A stretch of DNA of 64,000 nucleotides. Source: Azotobacter salinestris. GTDB taxonomy: Bacteria > Pseudomonadota > Gammaproteobacteria > Pseudomonadales > Pseudomonadaceae. Shown one piece after another: positions 30,891 through 43,394 of this stretch. Each line of letters starts with the position of its first letter. The first letter of the stretch is position 1. The notes under the pieces were generated by a model. The model was not told the origin of the DNA. It ran no database searches and saw nothing but the letters and a program-made list of their open reading frames with translations. The position numbers and the translations under genes were made by a program. Location: positions 3,393,001 to 3,457,000 of the forward strand of contig NZ_CP045302.1 of assembly GCF_009363155.1 (NCBI RefSeq), given 5' to 3'.

Positions 30891-31325
30891 ATGCAACTGA
30901 ACGATCTGCGTTCCGCGCCGGGTGCCCGGCGCGAGAAGCTGCGTCCGGGTCGTGGCATCGGCAGCGGTCTCGGCAAGACTGGTGGTCGCGGCCACAAGGG
31001 CCAGACCTCCCGCTCCGGTGGCAAGATCGCACCCGGCTTCGAAGGCGGTCAGCAGCCTCTGCACCGCCGCCTGCCCAAGTTCGGCTTCACTTCTCTGAAG
31101 GCCTTGGATCGTGCAGAAATTCGCACCTCCGAACTGGCTAAGGTGGAAGGTGATGTCGTGACTCTGCAGGCGCTGAAGGATGCCAATCTGATCAATCAGA
31201 ACGTCCGTCGCGTGAAGGTCATGCTGTCTGGTGATGTGAGCCGGGCCGTTACTCTGAAGGGAATCGCCGTCACCAAGGGTGCGCGTGCGGCCATCGAAGC
31301 AGCTGGCGGTAAAATCGAGGACTAA
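30891..31325 (+). CDS. rplO: 50S ribosomal protein L15
   Basis: 144 residues ([22 protein letters not shown]). Glycine- and arginine-rich N-terminal extension ([15 protein letters not shown]) that threads into 23S rRNA. The stop abuts the secY ATG. Confidence 0.98.
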   Translation: MQLNDLRSAPGARREKLRPGRGIGSGLGKTGGRGHKGQTSRSGGKIAPGFEGGQQPLHRRLPKFGFTSLKALDRAEIRTSELAKVEGDVVTLQALKDANLINQNVRRVKVMLSGDVSRAVTLKGIAVTKGARAAIEAAGGKIED

Positions 31326-32654
31326 ATGGCTAAGCAAGGTGCTCTCTCCGCACTCAGCAATGGCGGGCTGTCCGAGCTCTGGACTCGGTTGAGGTTCCTG
31401 TTCCTGGCGATCATCGTCTATCGCATAGGCGCGCATATCCCAGTGCCCGGAATCAATCCCGACAGGCTGGCGGAACTGTTCCAACAGAACGAGGGAACCA
31501 TTCTTAGCCTGTTCAACATGTTTTCCGGTGGTGCGCTGGAGCGGATGAGCATCTTTGCGCTGGGGATCATGCCGTACATCTCGGCATCGATCATCATGCA
31601 GCTGATGACCGTGGTCAGCCCCCAGCTGGAGCAGTTGAAGAAGGAGGGCGAGGCCGGTCGGCGCAAGATCAGTCAGTACACCCGTTACGGGACACTCGTT
31701 CTGGCGATCGTCCAGGCTTTCGGCATGTCCGTCGGCCTGGCCAGTCAGGGTGTGGCCTTCGCCGCCGACTTCGGTTTCTACTTCGTGGCGGTGAGCACCT
31801 TCGTGGCTGGTGCCATGTTCATGATGTGGCTGGGGGAGCAGATTACCGAGCGGGGTGTTGGCAACGGGATCTCGATGCTGATCTTTGCCGGGATCGTCGC
31901 CGGTCTGCCGGCTGCGATCGGTCAGTCGTTCGAGTCTGCCCGTCAAGGCGATATCAATATCATTGCTCTGCTTGCTGTCGCGCTCCTGGCTGTGGCGATC
32001 ATCGGGTTCGTGGTCTTTGTCGAGCGTGGTCAGCGTCGTATCGCGGTGCACTACGCCAAGCGTCAACAAGGTCGCAAGGTTTTCGCTGCGCAGACCAGCC
32101 ACTTGCCGCTGAAGGTGAATATGGCAGGCGTGATTCCGGCCATTTTTGCTAGCAGCATTCTGCTGTTTCCGGCTTCGCTGGGCTCCTGGTTCGGTCAGTC
32201 GGAAGGCATGGGTTGGTTGCAGGACATAGCCCAGGCCATCGCGCCCGGTCAGCCGTTGAACATCATCCTGTTCAGTGCAGGAATCATTTTCTTCTGCTTC
32301 TTCTATACTGCGCTGATGTTCAATCCCAAGGATGTGGCGGAAAACCTGAAAAAATCGGGTGCCTTCATTCCTGGCATCAGGCCGGGTGAGCAGTCGGCAC
32401 GCTATATCGATGGTGTGCTGACCCGCTTGACCATTTTTGGTGCTCTCTACATGACGGCGGTCTGCCTGCTTCCGCAGTTCCTAGTGGTGGCAGCCAACGT
32501 GCCGTTCTATCTTGGCGGGACTTCGTTGCTGATCGTGGTAGTGGTTGTGATGGACTTTATGTCGCAAGTACAATCGCACCTCGTTTCGCACCAGTACGAA
32601 TCCCTGATGAAGAAAAGCAACCTGAAGGGCTATGGCGGCGGCATGCTCCGCTGA
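31326..32654 (+). CDS. secY: Protein translocase channel SecY
   Basis: 442 residues. Ten-helix pore of SecYEG. Family signatures include [14 protein letters not shown] in the first periplasmic region, [22 protein letters not shown] (plug and helix 2 region) and [13 protein letters not shown]. The C-terminus [11 protein letters not shown] is conserved. Placed between rplO and rpmJ as in other proteobacteria; works with secE at 5655. Confidence 0.98.
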   Translation: MAKQGALSALSNGGLSELWTRLRFLFLAIIVYRIGAHIPVPGINPDRLAELFQQNEGTILSLFNMFSGGALERMSIFALGIMPYISASIIMQLMTVVSPQLEQLKKEGEAGRRKISQYTRYGTLVLAIVQAFGMSVGLASQGVAFAADFGFYFVAVSTFVAGAMFMMWLGEQITERGVGNGISMLIFAGIVAGLPAAIGQSFESARQGDINIIALLAVALLAVAIIGFVVFVERGQRRIAVHYAKRQQGRKVFAAQTSHLPLKVNMAGVIPAIFASSILLFPASLGSWFGQSEGMGWLQDIAQAIAPGQPLNIILFSAGIIFFCFFYTALMFNPKDVAENLKKSGAFIPGIRPGEQSARYIDGVLTRLTIFGALYMTAVCLLPQFLVVAANVPFYLGGTSLLIVVVVVMDFMSQVQSHLVSHQYESLMKKSNLKGYGGGMLR

Positions 32655-32682
32655 TCTGTCCATAAGGTTCGAGGAGTTGGTG

Positions 32683-32799
32683 ATGAAAGTTCGTGCGTCG
32701 GTGAAGAAGCTGTGCCGCAACTGCAAGATCATCCGTCGCGACGGCGTCGTGCGCGTGATCTGCAGCGCGGAGCCGCGTCACAAGCAGCGCCAAGGCTGA
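32683..32799 (+). CDS. rpmJ: 50S ribosomal protein L36
   Basis: 38 residues ([20 protein letters not shown]). The zinc-binding form: CRNC, then C and H in [19 protein letters not shown] lies upstream and a terminator follows 22 bases after the stop. Confidence 0.96.
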   Translation: MKVRASVKKLCRNCKIIRRDGVVRVICSAEPRHKQRQG

Positions 32800-32820
32800 G
32801 TGTGATCCTCGCGTGATGAG

Positions 32821-32857
32821 CCCGGCAGCTAGTGTGCTGTCGGGTTGATTCTTTTTT
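32821..32857 (+). terminator. Intrinsic terminator after rpmJ
   Basis: CCCGGCAG at 32821-32828 pairs with CTGTCGGG at 32837-32844 (one G-T pair). TTGATTC and six T follow. Its tail overlaps the -35 of the next promoter. Confidence 0.8.
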
Positions 32858-32873
32858 ATTACAGCGCTAGTAT
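32845..32873 (+). promoter_or_regulatory. Candidate sigma-70 promoter of the alpha operon
   Basis: TTGATT at 32845-32850 and TAGTAT at 32868-32873 with a 17-base spacer, 60 bases before rpsM. The -35 directly follows the rpmJ terminator stem, and the T-tract of the terminator forms the spacer. Confidence 0.65.
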
Positions 32874-32932
32874 CCTGCGCCCTATTTCTTGGCTTCCAGG
32901 GCGTGGGTAGCTGTCAATTGGAGTTCCACTGA

Positions 32933-33289
32933 ATGGCCCGTATCGCAGGCGTAAACATTCCGGATAACAAGCATACTGTTATCTCGCTGACCTACATCTA
33001 TGGTGTCGGTCGTACCACTGCACAGGCTATCTGTGCTGCTACCGGTGTCAATCCGGCAGCAAAGATCAAGGATCTCTCGGACGAGCAGATCGAGCAACTG
33101 CGTGGCGAAGTGGCCAAGTTCACTACCGAAGGTGACCTGCGCCGTGAAGTCAACATGAAAATCAAGCGCCTGATGGACCTGGGCTGCTACCGCGGTCTGC
33201 GTCATCGCCGTGGCCTGCCGGTTCGCGGTCAGCGCACCAAGACCAACGCCCGTACCCGCAAGGGCCCGCGCAAGCCGATCCGCAAGTAA
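32933..33289 (+). CDS. rpsM: 30S ribosomal protein S13
   Basis: 118 residues ([22 protein letters not shown]). Head protein contacting the P-site tRNA and large subunit. [25 protein letters not shown] is the conserved basic tail. First gene of the rpsM-rpsK-rpsD-rpoA-rplQ group. Confidence 0.98.
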   Translation: MARIAGVNIPDNKHTVISLTYIYGVGRTTAQAICAATGVNPAAKIKDLSDEQIEQLRGEVAKFTTEGDLRREVNMKIKRLMDLGCYRGLRHRRGLPVRGQRTKTNARTRKGPRKPIRK

Positions 33290-33319
33290 TCGCATTCGCG
33301 AATCGACAGGAATCTAATC

Positions 33320-33709
33320 ATGGCAAAACCTGCTGCTCGTCCTCGTAAAAAAGTCAAAAAGACCGTGGTGGATGGTATCGCCCACATCCATGCGTCTTTC
33401 AACAACACCATCGTGACCATCACCGATCGTCAGGGTAACGCCCTTTCCTGGGCCACCTCCGGCGGCTCCGGTTTCCGTGGCTCGCGCAAGAGCACCCCGT
33501 TTGCTGCCCAGGTGGCTGCCGAGCGTGCCGGCCAGGCCGCCTTGGAATATGGGCTGAAAAACCTCGACGTGAACGTCAAGGGGCCTGGTCCGGGTCGTGA
33601 GTCCGCTGTGCGTGCCCTCAATGCCTGCGGTTACAAGATTGCCAGCATCACCGACGTGACCCCGATCCCGCATAACGGCTGCCGTCCGCCGAAGAAGCGT
33701 CGCGTGTAA
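33320..33709 (+). CDS. rpsK: 30S ribosomal protein S11
   Basis: 129 residues. Platform protein near the E site. [22 protein letters not shown] and the C-terminal [16 protein letters not shown] are family signatures, the latter containing the Asn-Gly that forms isoaspartate in E. coli. Confidence 0.98.
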   Translation: MAKPAARPRKKVKKTVVDGIAHIHASFNNTIVTITDRQGNALSWATSGGSGFRGSRKSTPFAAQVAAERAGQAALEYGLKNLDVNVKGPGPGRESAVRALNACGYKIASITDVTPIPHNGCRPPKKRRV

Positions 33710-33725
33710 TAGGAGACAGTGAAGA

Positions 33726-34346
33726 ATGGCACGTTACATTGGTCCCAAATGCAAGCTGTCCCGTCGCGAAGGCACTGACCTGTTCTTGAAGAGCGGCTCC
33801 CGTGCGCTCGAATCCAAGTGCAAGGTCGAGTCGGCCCCGGGTATCCATGGCCAGCGTCGTGGTCGCCTGTCCGAGTACGGCACCCAGCTGCGAGAGAAGC
33901 AGAAGGTCCGCCGCATCTACGGCGTGCTGGAGCGCCAGTTCAGCGGTTACTACAAGGAAGCCAGCCGTCGCAAGGGTTCCACCGGCGAGAACCTGCTGCA
34001 GCTGCTTGAGTGCCGTCTGGACAACGTCGTCTACCGCATGGGCTTCGGCGCTACTCGTGCCGAATCTCGCCAGCTGGTTTCGCACAAGGCCATTACCGTC
34101 AATGGCCAAGCCGTGAACATCCCGTCCTACCAGATCAAGGCTGGTGATGTCGTGGCCGTTCGCGAAAAAGCCAAGAATCAGCTGCGCATTGGCCAGGCTC
34201 TCGAACTCTGCGCCCAGCGCGGCCGTGTCGAGTGGGTTGAAGTGGATACTGAGAAGAAGTCTGGCGTGTTCAAGAGCGTGCCGGCTCGCAGCGACCTGTC
34301 CGCCGACATCAACGAAAACCTGATTGTCGAGCTCTACTCCAAGTAA
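33726..34346 (+). CDS. rpsD: 30S ribosomal protein S4
   Basis: 206 residues ([22 protein letters not shown]). Primary 16S rRNA binder and alpha operon autoregulator in E. coli. The S4 RNA-binding domain starts [21 protein letters not shown]. The N-terminal zinc cysteines of some S4 forms are absent. Confidence 0.98.
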   Translation: MARYIGPKCKLSRREGTDLFLKSGSRALESKCKVESAPGIHGQRRGRLSEYGTQLREKQKVRRIYGVLERQFSGYYKEASRRKGSTGENLLQLLECRLDNVVYRMGFGATRAESRQLVSHKAITVNGQAVNIPSYQIKAGDVVAVREKAKNQLRIGQALELCAQRGRVEWVEVDTEKKSGVFKSVPARSDLSADINENLIVELYSK

Positions 34347-34368
34347 GGGCTAGAAAATAGGTATATCC

Positions 34369-35370
34369 ATGCAGAGTTCGGTAAATGAGTTCCTGACCCC
34401 TCGCCACATCGATGTGCAGGCGGTCAGTCCGACCCGCGCCAAGATCACGCTCGAGCCTCTCGAGCGCGGTTTTGGTCATACCCTGGGCAATGCCCTGCGT
34501 CGCATCCTGCTGTCTTCCATGCCCGGCTGTGCAGTGGTCGAGGCGGAGATCGACGGCGTGCTTCATGAGTACAGCGCCATCGAAGGCGTGCAGGAAGATG
34601 TCATCGAGATCCTGCTCAACCTGAAGGGCCTGGCCATCAAGCTGCACGGGCGCGACGAAGTCACGCTGAGCCTGAGCAAGAAGGGCCCTGGCGCGGTCAC
34701 CGCTGCCGATATTCAGCTGGATCATGATGTCGAAATCGTCAACGGCGGCCATGTAATCGCCAACCTGGCGGACAACGGCGTACTGAACATGAAGCTCAAG
34801 GTGGCTCGCGGGCGTGGCTATGAGCCCGCGGATGCCCGTCAGAGCGATGAGGATGAAAGCCGCAGCATCGGTCGTCTGCAGCTGGACGCTTCCTTCAGCC
34901 CGGTACGTCGTGTTGCCTACGTGGTGGAAAACGCCCGTGTCGAGCAGCGCACCAACTTGGACAAGCTGGTCATCGATCTGGAAACCAACGGTACCCTGGA
35001 TCCTGAAGAGGCCATTCGCCGGGCCGCGACCATTCTGCAGCAGCAGCTGGCCGCGTTCGTCGACCTCAAGGGGGACACCGCACCGGTAGTGGTGGAGCAG
35101 GAAGACGAGATCGATCCGATCCTCCTGCGTCCGGTCGACGATCTGGAGCTGACCGTGCGTTCGGCCAACTGCCTGAAGGCGGAAAACATCTACTACATCG
35201 GTGACCTGATTCAGCGCACCGAAGTGGAGCTGTTGAAGACTCCGAACCTGGGCAAGAAGTCCCTGACCGAGATCAAGGACGTTCTGGCTTCTCGTGGTCT
35301 GTCCCTCGGCATGCGCCTCGACAACTGGCCGCCGGCAAGTCTTAAGAAGGACGACAAGGCTACGGCCTGA
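34369..35370 (+). CDS. rpoA: DNA-directed RNA polymerase alpha subunit
   Basis: 333 residues. N-terminal dimerisation domain with [23 protein letters not shown]. The C-terminal domain (about 250-320, [22 protein letters not shown]) binds UP elements and activators. Located between rpsD and rplQ as usual. Confidence 0.98.
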   Translation: MQSSVNEFLTPRHIDVQAVSPTRAKITLEPLERGFGHTLGNALRRILLSSMPGCAVVEAEIDGVLHEYSAIEGVQEDVIEILLNLKGLAIKLHGRDEVTLSLSKKGPGAVTAADIQLDHDVEIVNGGHVIANLADNGVLNMKLKVARGRGYEPADARQSDEDESRSIGRLQLDASFSPVRRVAYVVENARVEQRTNLDKLVIDLETNGTLDPEEAIRRAATILQQQLAAFVDLKGDTAPVVVEQEDEIDPILLRPVDDLELTVRSANCLKAENIYYIGDLIQRTEVELLKTPNLGKKSLTEIKDVLASRGLSLGMRLDNWPPASLKKDDKATA

Positions 35371-35414
35371 GCGTCATAACCACCGAACGAATAAGTTTGG
35401 TAAGGAATTGAACC

Positions 35415-35801
35415 ATGCGTCATCGTAAAAGTGGCCGTCATCTGAGCCGCACCAGCGCACATCGCAAGGCCATGTTCCAGAACATGGCGGTGTCGCTGTT
35501 CGAGCACGAACTGATCAAGACCACCCTGCCCAAGGCCAAGGAACTGCGTCGCGTTGCCGAGCCGCTGATCACCCTGGCCAAGGAAGACAGCGTCGCCAAC
35601 CGCCGCCTGGCCTTCGACCGCACCCGTTCGAAAGCAGCTGTCGGCAAGCTGTTCAACGATCTGGGCAAGCGCTACGCCAATCGTCAGGGCGGTTATCTCC
35701 GCATCCTGAAGTGTGGTTTCCGTGCCGGCGACAACGCGCCGATGGCCTATGTCGAGCTGGTTGACCGTCCGGTCGCTGGTGAAGCTGCAGCTGCCGAATA
35801 A
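35415..35801 (+). CDS. rplQ: 50S ribosomal protein L17
   Basis: 128 residues ([21 protein letters not shown]). Near the tunnel exit. Last gene of the ribosomal cluster, closed by a strong terminator. Confidence 0.98.
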   Translation: MRHRKSGRHLSRTSAHRKAMFQNMAVSLFEHELIKTTLPKAKELRRVAEPLITLAKEDSVANRRLAFDRTRSKAAVGKLFNDLGKRYANRQGGYLRILKCGFRAGDNAPMAYVELVDRPVAGEAAAAE

Positions 35802-35816
35802 GGGCTGTTGCGTTAG

Positions 35817-35842
35817 AAAACCGGGCTCAGGCCCGGTTTTTT
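35817..35842 (+). terminator. Intrinsic terminator after rplQ
   Basis: AAAACCGGGC, then TCAG, then GCCCGGTTTTTT. The 6-bp GC stem is extended by A-T pairs, and six T follow. It closes the alpha operon. Confidence 0.93.
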
Positions 35843-36112
35843 ATTTTTCATGTTTTCGTCCTGTCCAAGGCCTTGAAATGGCAGGAATAGAAAATGCCAT
35901 CAGCCTTACCTTCAGAGGGCAGGGCGCGAGGATTTTCACTTTCTTCGAAGAAGGTCCGTGTCAGCCATAAGGGGCGTCCCAATCTATCGGCAGGCAAGCC
36001 CTGCGGTGCCAAAGCCTGCCTCCTCGCGGCCGACTCGGCGTATGCGAGGGTGTCGCAGGGCTGGAGGAGTCAAGCTTGGCAGATCGCCTGGTTGCCCAGT
36101 GGCAAGCGAGAA
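35843..36112. other. Intergenic region between rplQ and uvrA, no gene seen
   Basis: About 270 bases without a supportable gene; weak frames exist on the plus strand but resemble nothing. In P. aeruginosa, katA (catalase) and bfrA (bacterioferritin) occupy this position. No remnant of either is recognisable here. Confidence 0.5.
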
Positions 36113-36113
36113 A

Positions 36114-36133
36114 CCGGCTCCCTCAGGAGCCGG
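36114..36133 (-). terminator. Terminator of uvrA
   Basis: CCGGCTCC at 36114-36121 and GGAGCCGG at 36126-36133, an 8-bp perfect stem with a 4-base loop, 22 bases after the uvrA stop. Read on the minus strand it is followed by TTTC. Confidence 0.75.
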
Positions 36134-36154
36134 CTCTTGCCCTGGTTGTCCCGA

Positions 36155-38989
<2,835 letters not shown>

Positions 38990-39122
38990 AGCGGCCTCGC
39001 ATGGCGGGCGGAAATCCGCGAGTATACGGCGCACCGCGGGAAGCCGGGAAACGCCCGGCCGGCTGGCATGTGCTGGCCGAACGGCGGCTGGTAGAATCGC
39101 GCATTTTCACGAGGACTGGAGC

Positions 39123-40511
39123 ATGCACGATCGCGAGCGCATGAGTGGCAGCGAAATCCGGGCGGGCGGCGGACTGGCGCTGGTATTCGCCTTTCGCATG
39201 CTGGGCATGTTCATGGTGCTGCCGGTGCTTGCCACCTATGGCATGGACCTGACGGATGCCACGCCAACTCTGATCGGCCTGGCAATCGGCGCCTACGGCC
39301 TGACCCAGGCGGTGCTGCAGATCCCGTTCGGCATCCTTTCCGACCGCATCGGCCGGCGTCCGGTGATCTATGCCGGTCTGGTTATCTTCGCCGCCGGGGC
39401 GGTACTGGCGGCCAATGCCGACTCCATCTGGGGCATCGTCGCCGGCCGCGTGCTGCAGGGGGCCGGGGCCATCTCGGCAGCAGTGATGGCGCTGCTCTCC
39501 GACCTGACCCGCGAGCAGCATCGCACCAAGGCCATGGCCATGATCGGCATGAGCATCGGCCTGTCGTTCGCCGCCGCCATGGTGATCGGCCCGCTGCTGA
39601 CCCGTGCCTTCGGCCTGTCCGGGCTGTTCTGGGCGACCGCCGGCATGGCCCTGCTCGGCATCCTGATCATCGCCATGTTGGTACCTGCGGCGCCGCAGGT
39701 CCTGCAGCACCGCGAGTCGGGCGTAGCGCGCCAGGCGCTGGGCATCACCCTGCGCCATCCCGACCTGCTGCGCCTGGATTTCGGCATCGGTGCGCTGCAT
39801 GCGATTCTGATGGCCACCTTCGTCGCCCTGCCGCTGGCTCTGGTGGAGCAGGGCGGCCTGCCCCGGGAGGAGCACTGGTGGGTCTACCTGGTCGCGCTGC
39901 TGGTGGGCTTCTTCGGCATGGTTCCGTTCATCTTCTACGCTGAGAAGAAGCGTCGGATGAAGCAGGTGTTCTGCGCGGCAGTAGCGGTCCTGCTGTTCTG
40001 CGAGCTGTACTTCTGGCTGCTTGGCGGCAGCCTTATGGCGTTGGTGCTGGGGGCGGTGGCGTTTTTCACCGCCTTCAACCTGCTGGAGGCGTCCCTGCCG
40101 TCGCTGGTCAGCAAGGTCGCGCCGGCCGGGGGCAAGGGCACAGCGATGGGCGTGTATGCCACCAGCCAGTTCCTCGGCGCGGCGTTGGGCGGCATCTTCG
40201 GTGGCTGGCTGTACCAACAGGGTGGGCTCGGGGCGGTATTCGTCGGCTGTGCGCTGCTCTGCGCCCTGTGGCTGGCGATAGCTGTTACCATGCGCGAACC
40301 TCCCTACGTCACCAGCCTGCGCTTGCCGCTGTCGCCTGCGGCCCTGCGCGATGCGGCCCTGCGCGAACGCCTGTTGGCCGTGCCCGGAGTGGCGGATGCC
40401 ATGGTGGTGGCCGAGGAGGCCGCCCTCTATATCAAAGTGGATAGTCAAAAACTGGACCGCACGTCCCTCGAGCGCCTGATCGATCCGGCGCCGGTACGTG
40501 CTGAAGCCTAG
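39123..40511 (+). CDS. MFS transporter, YajR-like, with C-terminal soluble domain
   Basis: 462 residues with twelve predicted membrane helices between about 20 and 395. Motif A between helices 2 and 3 reads [16 protein letters not shown], typical of drug:H+ antiporters. After the last helix an approximately 65-residue tail ([12 protein letters not shown] to PAPVRAEA) predicts a small alpha-beta domain like the YAM domain of E. coli YajR. Substrate unknown. Divergent from uvrA and 9 bases before ssb, as in other pseudomonads. Start set at ATG 39123, preceded by GAGGACTGGAGC. Confidence 0.88.
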   Translation: MHDRERMSGSEIRAGGGLALVFAFRMLGMFMVLPVLATYGMDLTDATPTLIGLAIGAYGLTQAVLQIPFGILSDRIGRRPVIYAGLVIFAAGAVLAANADSIWGIVAGRVLQGAGAISAAVMALLSDLTREQHRTKAMAMIGMSIGLSFAAAMVIGPLLTRAFGLSGLFWATAGMALLGILIIAMLVPAAPQVLQHRESGVARQALGITLRHPDLLRLDFGIGALHAILMATFVALPLALVEQGGLPREEHWWVYLVALLVGFFGMVPFIFYAEKKRRMKQVFCAAVAVLLFCELYFWLLGGSLMALVLGAVAFFTAFNLLEASLPSLVSKVAPAGGKGTAMGVYATSQFLGAALGGIFGGWLYQQGGLGAVFVGCALLCALWLAIAVTMREPPYVTSLRLPLSPAALRDAALRERLLAVPGVADAMVVAEEAALYIKVDSQKLDRTSLERLIDPAPVRAEA

Positions 40512-40520
40512 GAGAACGTT

Positions 40521-41018
40521 ATGGCCCGTGGGGTTAACAAAGTCATTCTGATCGGCAACGTCGGCGGCGATCCGGAAACCCGGTATCTGCCCAACGGCAA
40601 TGCGGTCACCAACATCACCCTGGCCACTACCGACAGCTGGAAGGACAAGCAGACCGGTCAGCAGCAGGAGCGTACCGAATGGCACCGCGTGGTGTTCTTC
40701 GGCAAGCTCGCCGAGATCGCCGGCGAGTATCTGCGCAAGGGCTCGCAGTGCTACGTCGAGGGCCGTCTGCAGACCCGCAAGTGGCAGGGGCAGGATGGCC
40801 AGGATCGCTATACCACCGAGATCGTCGTCGACATGAACGGAACCCTGCAACTGCTCGGCAGCCGCGGCGGCAACTCCGACGACGCGCCGCGCGCTCCGCG
40901 CGCCCCGCGCGAGCCGCAACAGCAGGCCCAGGCTCCGCAGTCGCGCCCTGCGCCGCAGCAGGACCGGCAGCCGCCGGCGCCGGACTACGATAGCTTCGAC
41001 GACGACATTCCGTTCTGA
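40521..41018 (+). CDS. ssb: Single-stranded DNA-binding protein
   Basis: 165 residues. OB-fold in residues 1-112 ([44 protein letters not shown]), a Pro/Gln/Arg-rich linker, and the acidic tip DSFDDDIPF that recruits repair and replication partners. Lies 9 bases behind the MFS gene and opposite to uvrA, a conserved arrangement that suits a repair locus. Confidence 0.97.
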   Translation: MARGVNKVILIGNVGGDPETRYLPNGNAVTNITLATTDSWKDKQTGQQQERTEWHRVVFFGKLAEIAGEYLRKGSQCYVEGRLQTRKWQGQDGQDRYTTEIVVDMNGTLQLLGSRGGNSDDAPRAPRAPREPQQQAQAPQSRPAPQQDRQPPAPDYDSFDDDIPF

Positions 41019-41026
41019 CCGGCTTT

Positions 41027-41050
41027 CCCGCCTGCCGCAGTGCAGGCGGG
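41027..41050 (+). terminator. Hairpin after ssb
   Basis: CCCGCCTGC at 41027-41035 pairs with GCAGGCGGG at 41042-41050 (9 bp perfect). No T-tract follows, so it may protect a 3' end or act only as a weak terminator. Confidence 0.55.
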
Positions 41051-41081
41051 CCCCATCTCTCCTGGCCCCTGCAGTGGGGCC

Positions 41082-41210
41082 ATGGCGCCCCAGTGGTGGA
41101 GCGACCGTGGCATCGAATACCCACTGCTGATGATGTTTCTATCGATCTACATTGCCTTCAGGGGAGCAGGCTGCTATTCGCTCGAGCTTCTCTTCAGAGC
41201 AGGGGACTGA
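41082..41210 (+). pseudogene. C-terminal remnant of a DoxX-family membrane protein
   Basis: 42 codons ending in TGA at 41208. The translation contains WWSDRGIEYPLLMMFLSIYI, then AFRGAGCYSLE: the GIEYPLL-helix-RGxGxYSLD pattern that closes DoxX proteins. The three upstream helices are missing and no frame carries them in the preceding bases, so this is the tail of a deleted gene. It sits at the boundary between the ssb block and the epimerase/oprG block. An intact small gene starting at ATG 41082 is less likely because no ribosome site is visible. Confidence 0.55.
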
Positions 41211-41474
41211 AAGAGCGTGCGGCGGTGCGGGATACGTCCTCTGCTCCATCCGTCCTGGATGTATTCGTCGCTATGGATAGAATCATGCTCCGGCGCGCCA
41301 GACGGCCGGCGCCATGGCACGGGCAGTAGTGACGTGCACGGGCGAAAGCCGCACAATACCGCCCAATTGCCGGGGATGGCTTGGCCGCCTTGGCACCGAT
41401 CAGTGCCGATGATGGACCGTTTTCACTCTCTCCATGCTTGCATTCCTTCCGCCAACCCAAGGTAGTCTCATTCC
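41211..41474. other. Intergenic, no gene seen
   Basis: 264 bases behind the DoxX remnant. No convincing coding frame, promoter or hairpin was recognised before the ATG at 41475. Confidence 0.4.
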
Positions 41475-42359
41475 ATGCATATGCGTCTGATGCTGCTGGG
41501 CGGTGGCAGCGCCTTGGGTCGGGCCCTGATACACCTGGGCGCCGAGGCCGATGTCAGCTTCCTGGCGCCCCGCCCCCCGGAGCAGGGCTGGGATTCGGCC
41601 AGCCTGACCCAGCTGCTCGACGAGACCCGTCCCGATGCGCTGTTCAATCTCGCCTACTACCATGACTGGTTCCAGGCCGAGACCCTCGATGCCGACCGCC
41701 TGGCCAGCCAGGAGCGCGCGACCGAGCGCCTTGCCGAACTCTGCCGGCATCACCAGATCATTCTGCTGCAACCCTCCAGTTACCGGGTCTTCGACGGTAC
41801 CCGGGCCACGGCCTACAGCGAGAAGGACGAGCCGATGCCCCTCGGGCTGCGCGGGCAGTCCTTGCTGCGCATCGAGCAGAGTGTGCGGGCGATCTGTCCC
41901 CGGCATGTGCTGCTGCGCTTCGGCTGGCTGTATGACGAAAGTCCCGACGGAGTGCTCGGGCGTTTTCTCCTGCGTGCCGAACGGGAAAGCGTACTGGCTC
42001 TGGCCGATGACCGCCGCGGCAACCCGACGCTGGTGGACGATGCCGCACGGGTGATGCTCGCCGTGCTCAAGCAACTGGATTGCCGCGCGCCGCTGTGGGG
42101 CACCTATCATTACGGCGGCCATGAGGCGACCACCGCCTTGGCATTCGGCCAGGCGGTTCTCGGCGAAGCGCGCGTCTATCGCCGGCTGGCCGTCGAGGAT
42201 ATCCAGGCCCTGCCGCATGGCGCGAGTCCGGATGCGGGCGAGGAACCGCAGCATGCGGTGCTATCCTGCAAGAAGATACTCAACACCTTCGGCATCAAGC
42301 CGCGTGCCTGGCGTGCTGGTTTGCCGAGCCTGCTGGATCGTTATTATCGCCATGTCTGA
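41475..42359 (+). CDS. RmlD-like sugar-nucleotide binding protein without the YxxxK pair
   Basis: 294 residues. N-terminal Rossmann motif MLLGGGSALGRAL, then a fold and length like dTDP-4-dehydrorhamnose reductase (RmlD). Where RmlD has a YxxxK catalytic pair this protein reads GLRGQSLLRIEQ, so the Tyr and Lys are not seen; it may bind NAD(P)H without standard reductase chemistry. It overlaps the next gene by 8 bases. The pair also lies next to oprG in P. aeruginosa (PA4069-PA4068 by memory). Substrate unknown. Confidence 0.7.
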   Translation: MHMRLMLLGGGSALGRALIHLGAEADVSFLAPRPPEQGWDSASLTQLLDETRPDALFNLAYYHDWFQAETLDADRLASQERATERLAELCRHHQIILLQPSSYRVFDGTRATAYSEKDEPMPLGLRGQSLLRIEQSVRAICPRHVLLRFGWLYDESPDGVLGRFLLRAERESVLALADDRRGNPTLVDDAARVMLAVLKQLDCRAPLWGTYHYGGHEATTALAFGQAVLGEARVYRRLAVEDIQALPHGASPDAGEEPQHAVLSCKKILNTFGIKPRAWRAGLPSLLDRYYRHV

Positions 42360-43290
42360 CCTGTCCGTTCTGGTAACCGGTGGAGCCGGCTTCATCGGCT
42401 CGCACCTGGTCGATACCTTGCTCGCCGGGGGATATTCCGTGCGCGTGCTGGACAACCTGTCCAGCGGCAAGCCGGACAATCTGCCGCTTGGCCATTCCCG
42501 ACTCGAACTGATCGAAGGGGATGTCGCCGACGCAGCTCGGGTGCGGGAGGTTATGGCCGGTTGTGGAGCCGTGGTCCATCTGGCTGCCGTGGCATCGGTG
42601 CAGGCCTCGGTGATCGATCCGGTGGGCACCCACCGCAGCAATTTCATCGGCACCCTGAACGTCTGCGAAGCAATGCGCGAGCATGGCGTCAGGCGCGTGC
42701 TGTTCGCCTCCAGCGCGGCCGTCTACGGCAATAACGGTGAAGGCGAGGCGATCGACGAGGACACCCCGAAAGCACCGCTCACCCCTTATGCGGCGGACAA
42801 GCTGGCCAGCGAGCATTACCTCGAGTTCTATCGCCGTCAGCATGGGCTGGAGCCGGCGATCTTCCGCTTCTTCAACATCTACGGGCCGCGGCAGGATCCT
42901 TCATCACCCTATTCGGGGGTGATCAGCATCTTCACCGAGCGGGCCGCGAAGGGCCTGCCCATCACCCTGTTCGGCGATGGCGAGCAGACCCGCGATTTCG
43001 TCTATATCGCCGATCTCGTCGAGGTTCTGCTGCAGGCCCTGGAGGCGCCGCAGATCCTGCCGGGAGCGGTGAACGTCGGCTTGAGCCGCAGCCTCAGCCT
43101 GAACCGGCTGCTCGAAGAAATCTCGGCCTTGTTCGGCGGCTTGCCGGAGGTGCGTCGGGAGGCTGCGCGACCGGGCGACATCCGCCATTCGCGGGCGAAC
43201 AACTGGCGCCTGCGGGAGCGCTATCGACTGTCCGAGCCGACGTCGATGGCTGCCGGCCTGGCGTGTCTGCTGGGGCAGGCGCGGCCCTGA
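42352..43290 (+). CDS. NAD-dependent epimerase/dehydratase (extended SDR)
   Basis: 312 residues. Nucleotide-binding TGGAGFIGSHLVD at residue 9, active-site SSAAVYG near 122 and YAADK (YxxxK) near 147, followed by FRFFNIYGPRQDPSSPYSGV, typical of UDP-sugar 4-epimerases. Most similar in pattern to UDP-glucose or UDP-GlcNAc 4-epimerases, but the exact sugar cannot be told. The ATG at 42352 lies inside the end of the preceding gene, suggesting coupling. It ends 71 bases before an IS4 insertion. Confidence 0.85.
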   Translation: MSDLSVLVTGGAGFIGSHLVDTLLAGGYSVRVLDNLSSGKPDNLPLGHSRLELIEGDVADAARVREVMAGCGAVVHLAAVASVQASVIDPVGTHRSNFIGTLNVCEAMREHGVRRVLFASSAAVYGNNGEGEAIDEDTPKAPLTPYAADKLASEHYLEFYRRQHGLEPAIFRFFNIYGPRQDPSSPYSGVISIFTERAAKGLPITLFGDGEQTRDFVYIADLVEVLLQALEAPQILPGAVNVGLSRSLSLNRLLEEISALFGGLPEVRREAARPGDIRHSRANNWRLRERYRLSEPTSMAAGLACLLGQARP

Positions 43291-43350
43291 CGGCAGTGCG
43301 GCCGGAGCCATCCTTGCGCTGCTGCCGGAGGGCAGGCAAAAGAAAAAGGC

Positions 43351-43361
43351 GCCGAATCGGC
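43351..43361. repeat. 11-bp target-site duplication of the IS4 element (left copy)
   Basis: GCCGAATCGGC at 43351-43361 is repeated exactly at 45890-45900, directly outside the element ends. Eleven bases is within the 10-13 typical for IS4. The target is the loop and stem of an oprG terminator identical to that at 47037-47063. Confidence 0.9.
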
Positions 43362-43362
43362 T

Positions 43363-43394
43363 AATGCCAGTCAGTTAAGCTGACTGGCATTTTT
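43363..43394 (+). terminator. Terminator hairpin formed by the IS4 left end
   Basis: AATGCCAGTCAG at 43363-43374 pairs with CTGACTGGCATT at 43380-43391 (12 bp, loop TTAAG), and the T-tract continues to 43394. The terminal inverted repeat itself is one arm. It would stop plus-strand transcripts from the epimerase gene from running antisense into the transposase. Confidence 0.75.

Noticed and set aside
38990..39122. LexA/SOS box between uvrA and the MFS gene
   Set aside because: No CTG-N10-CAG palindrome is present.
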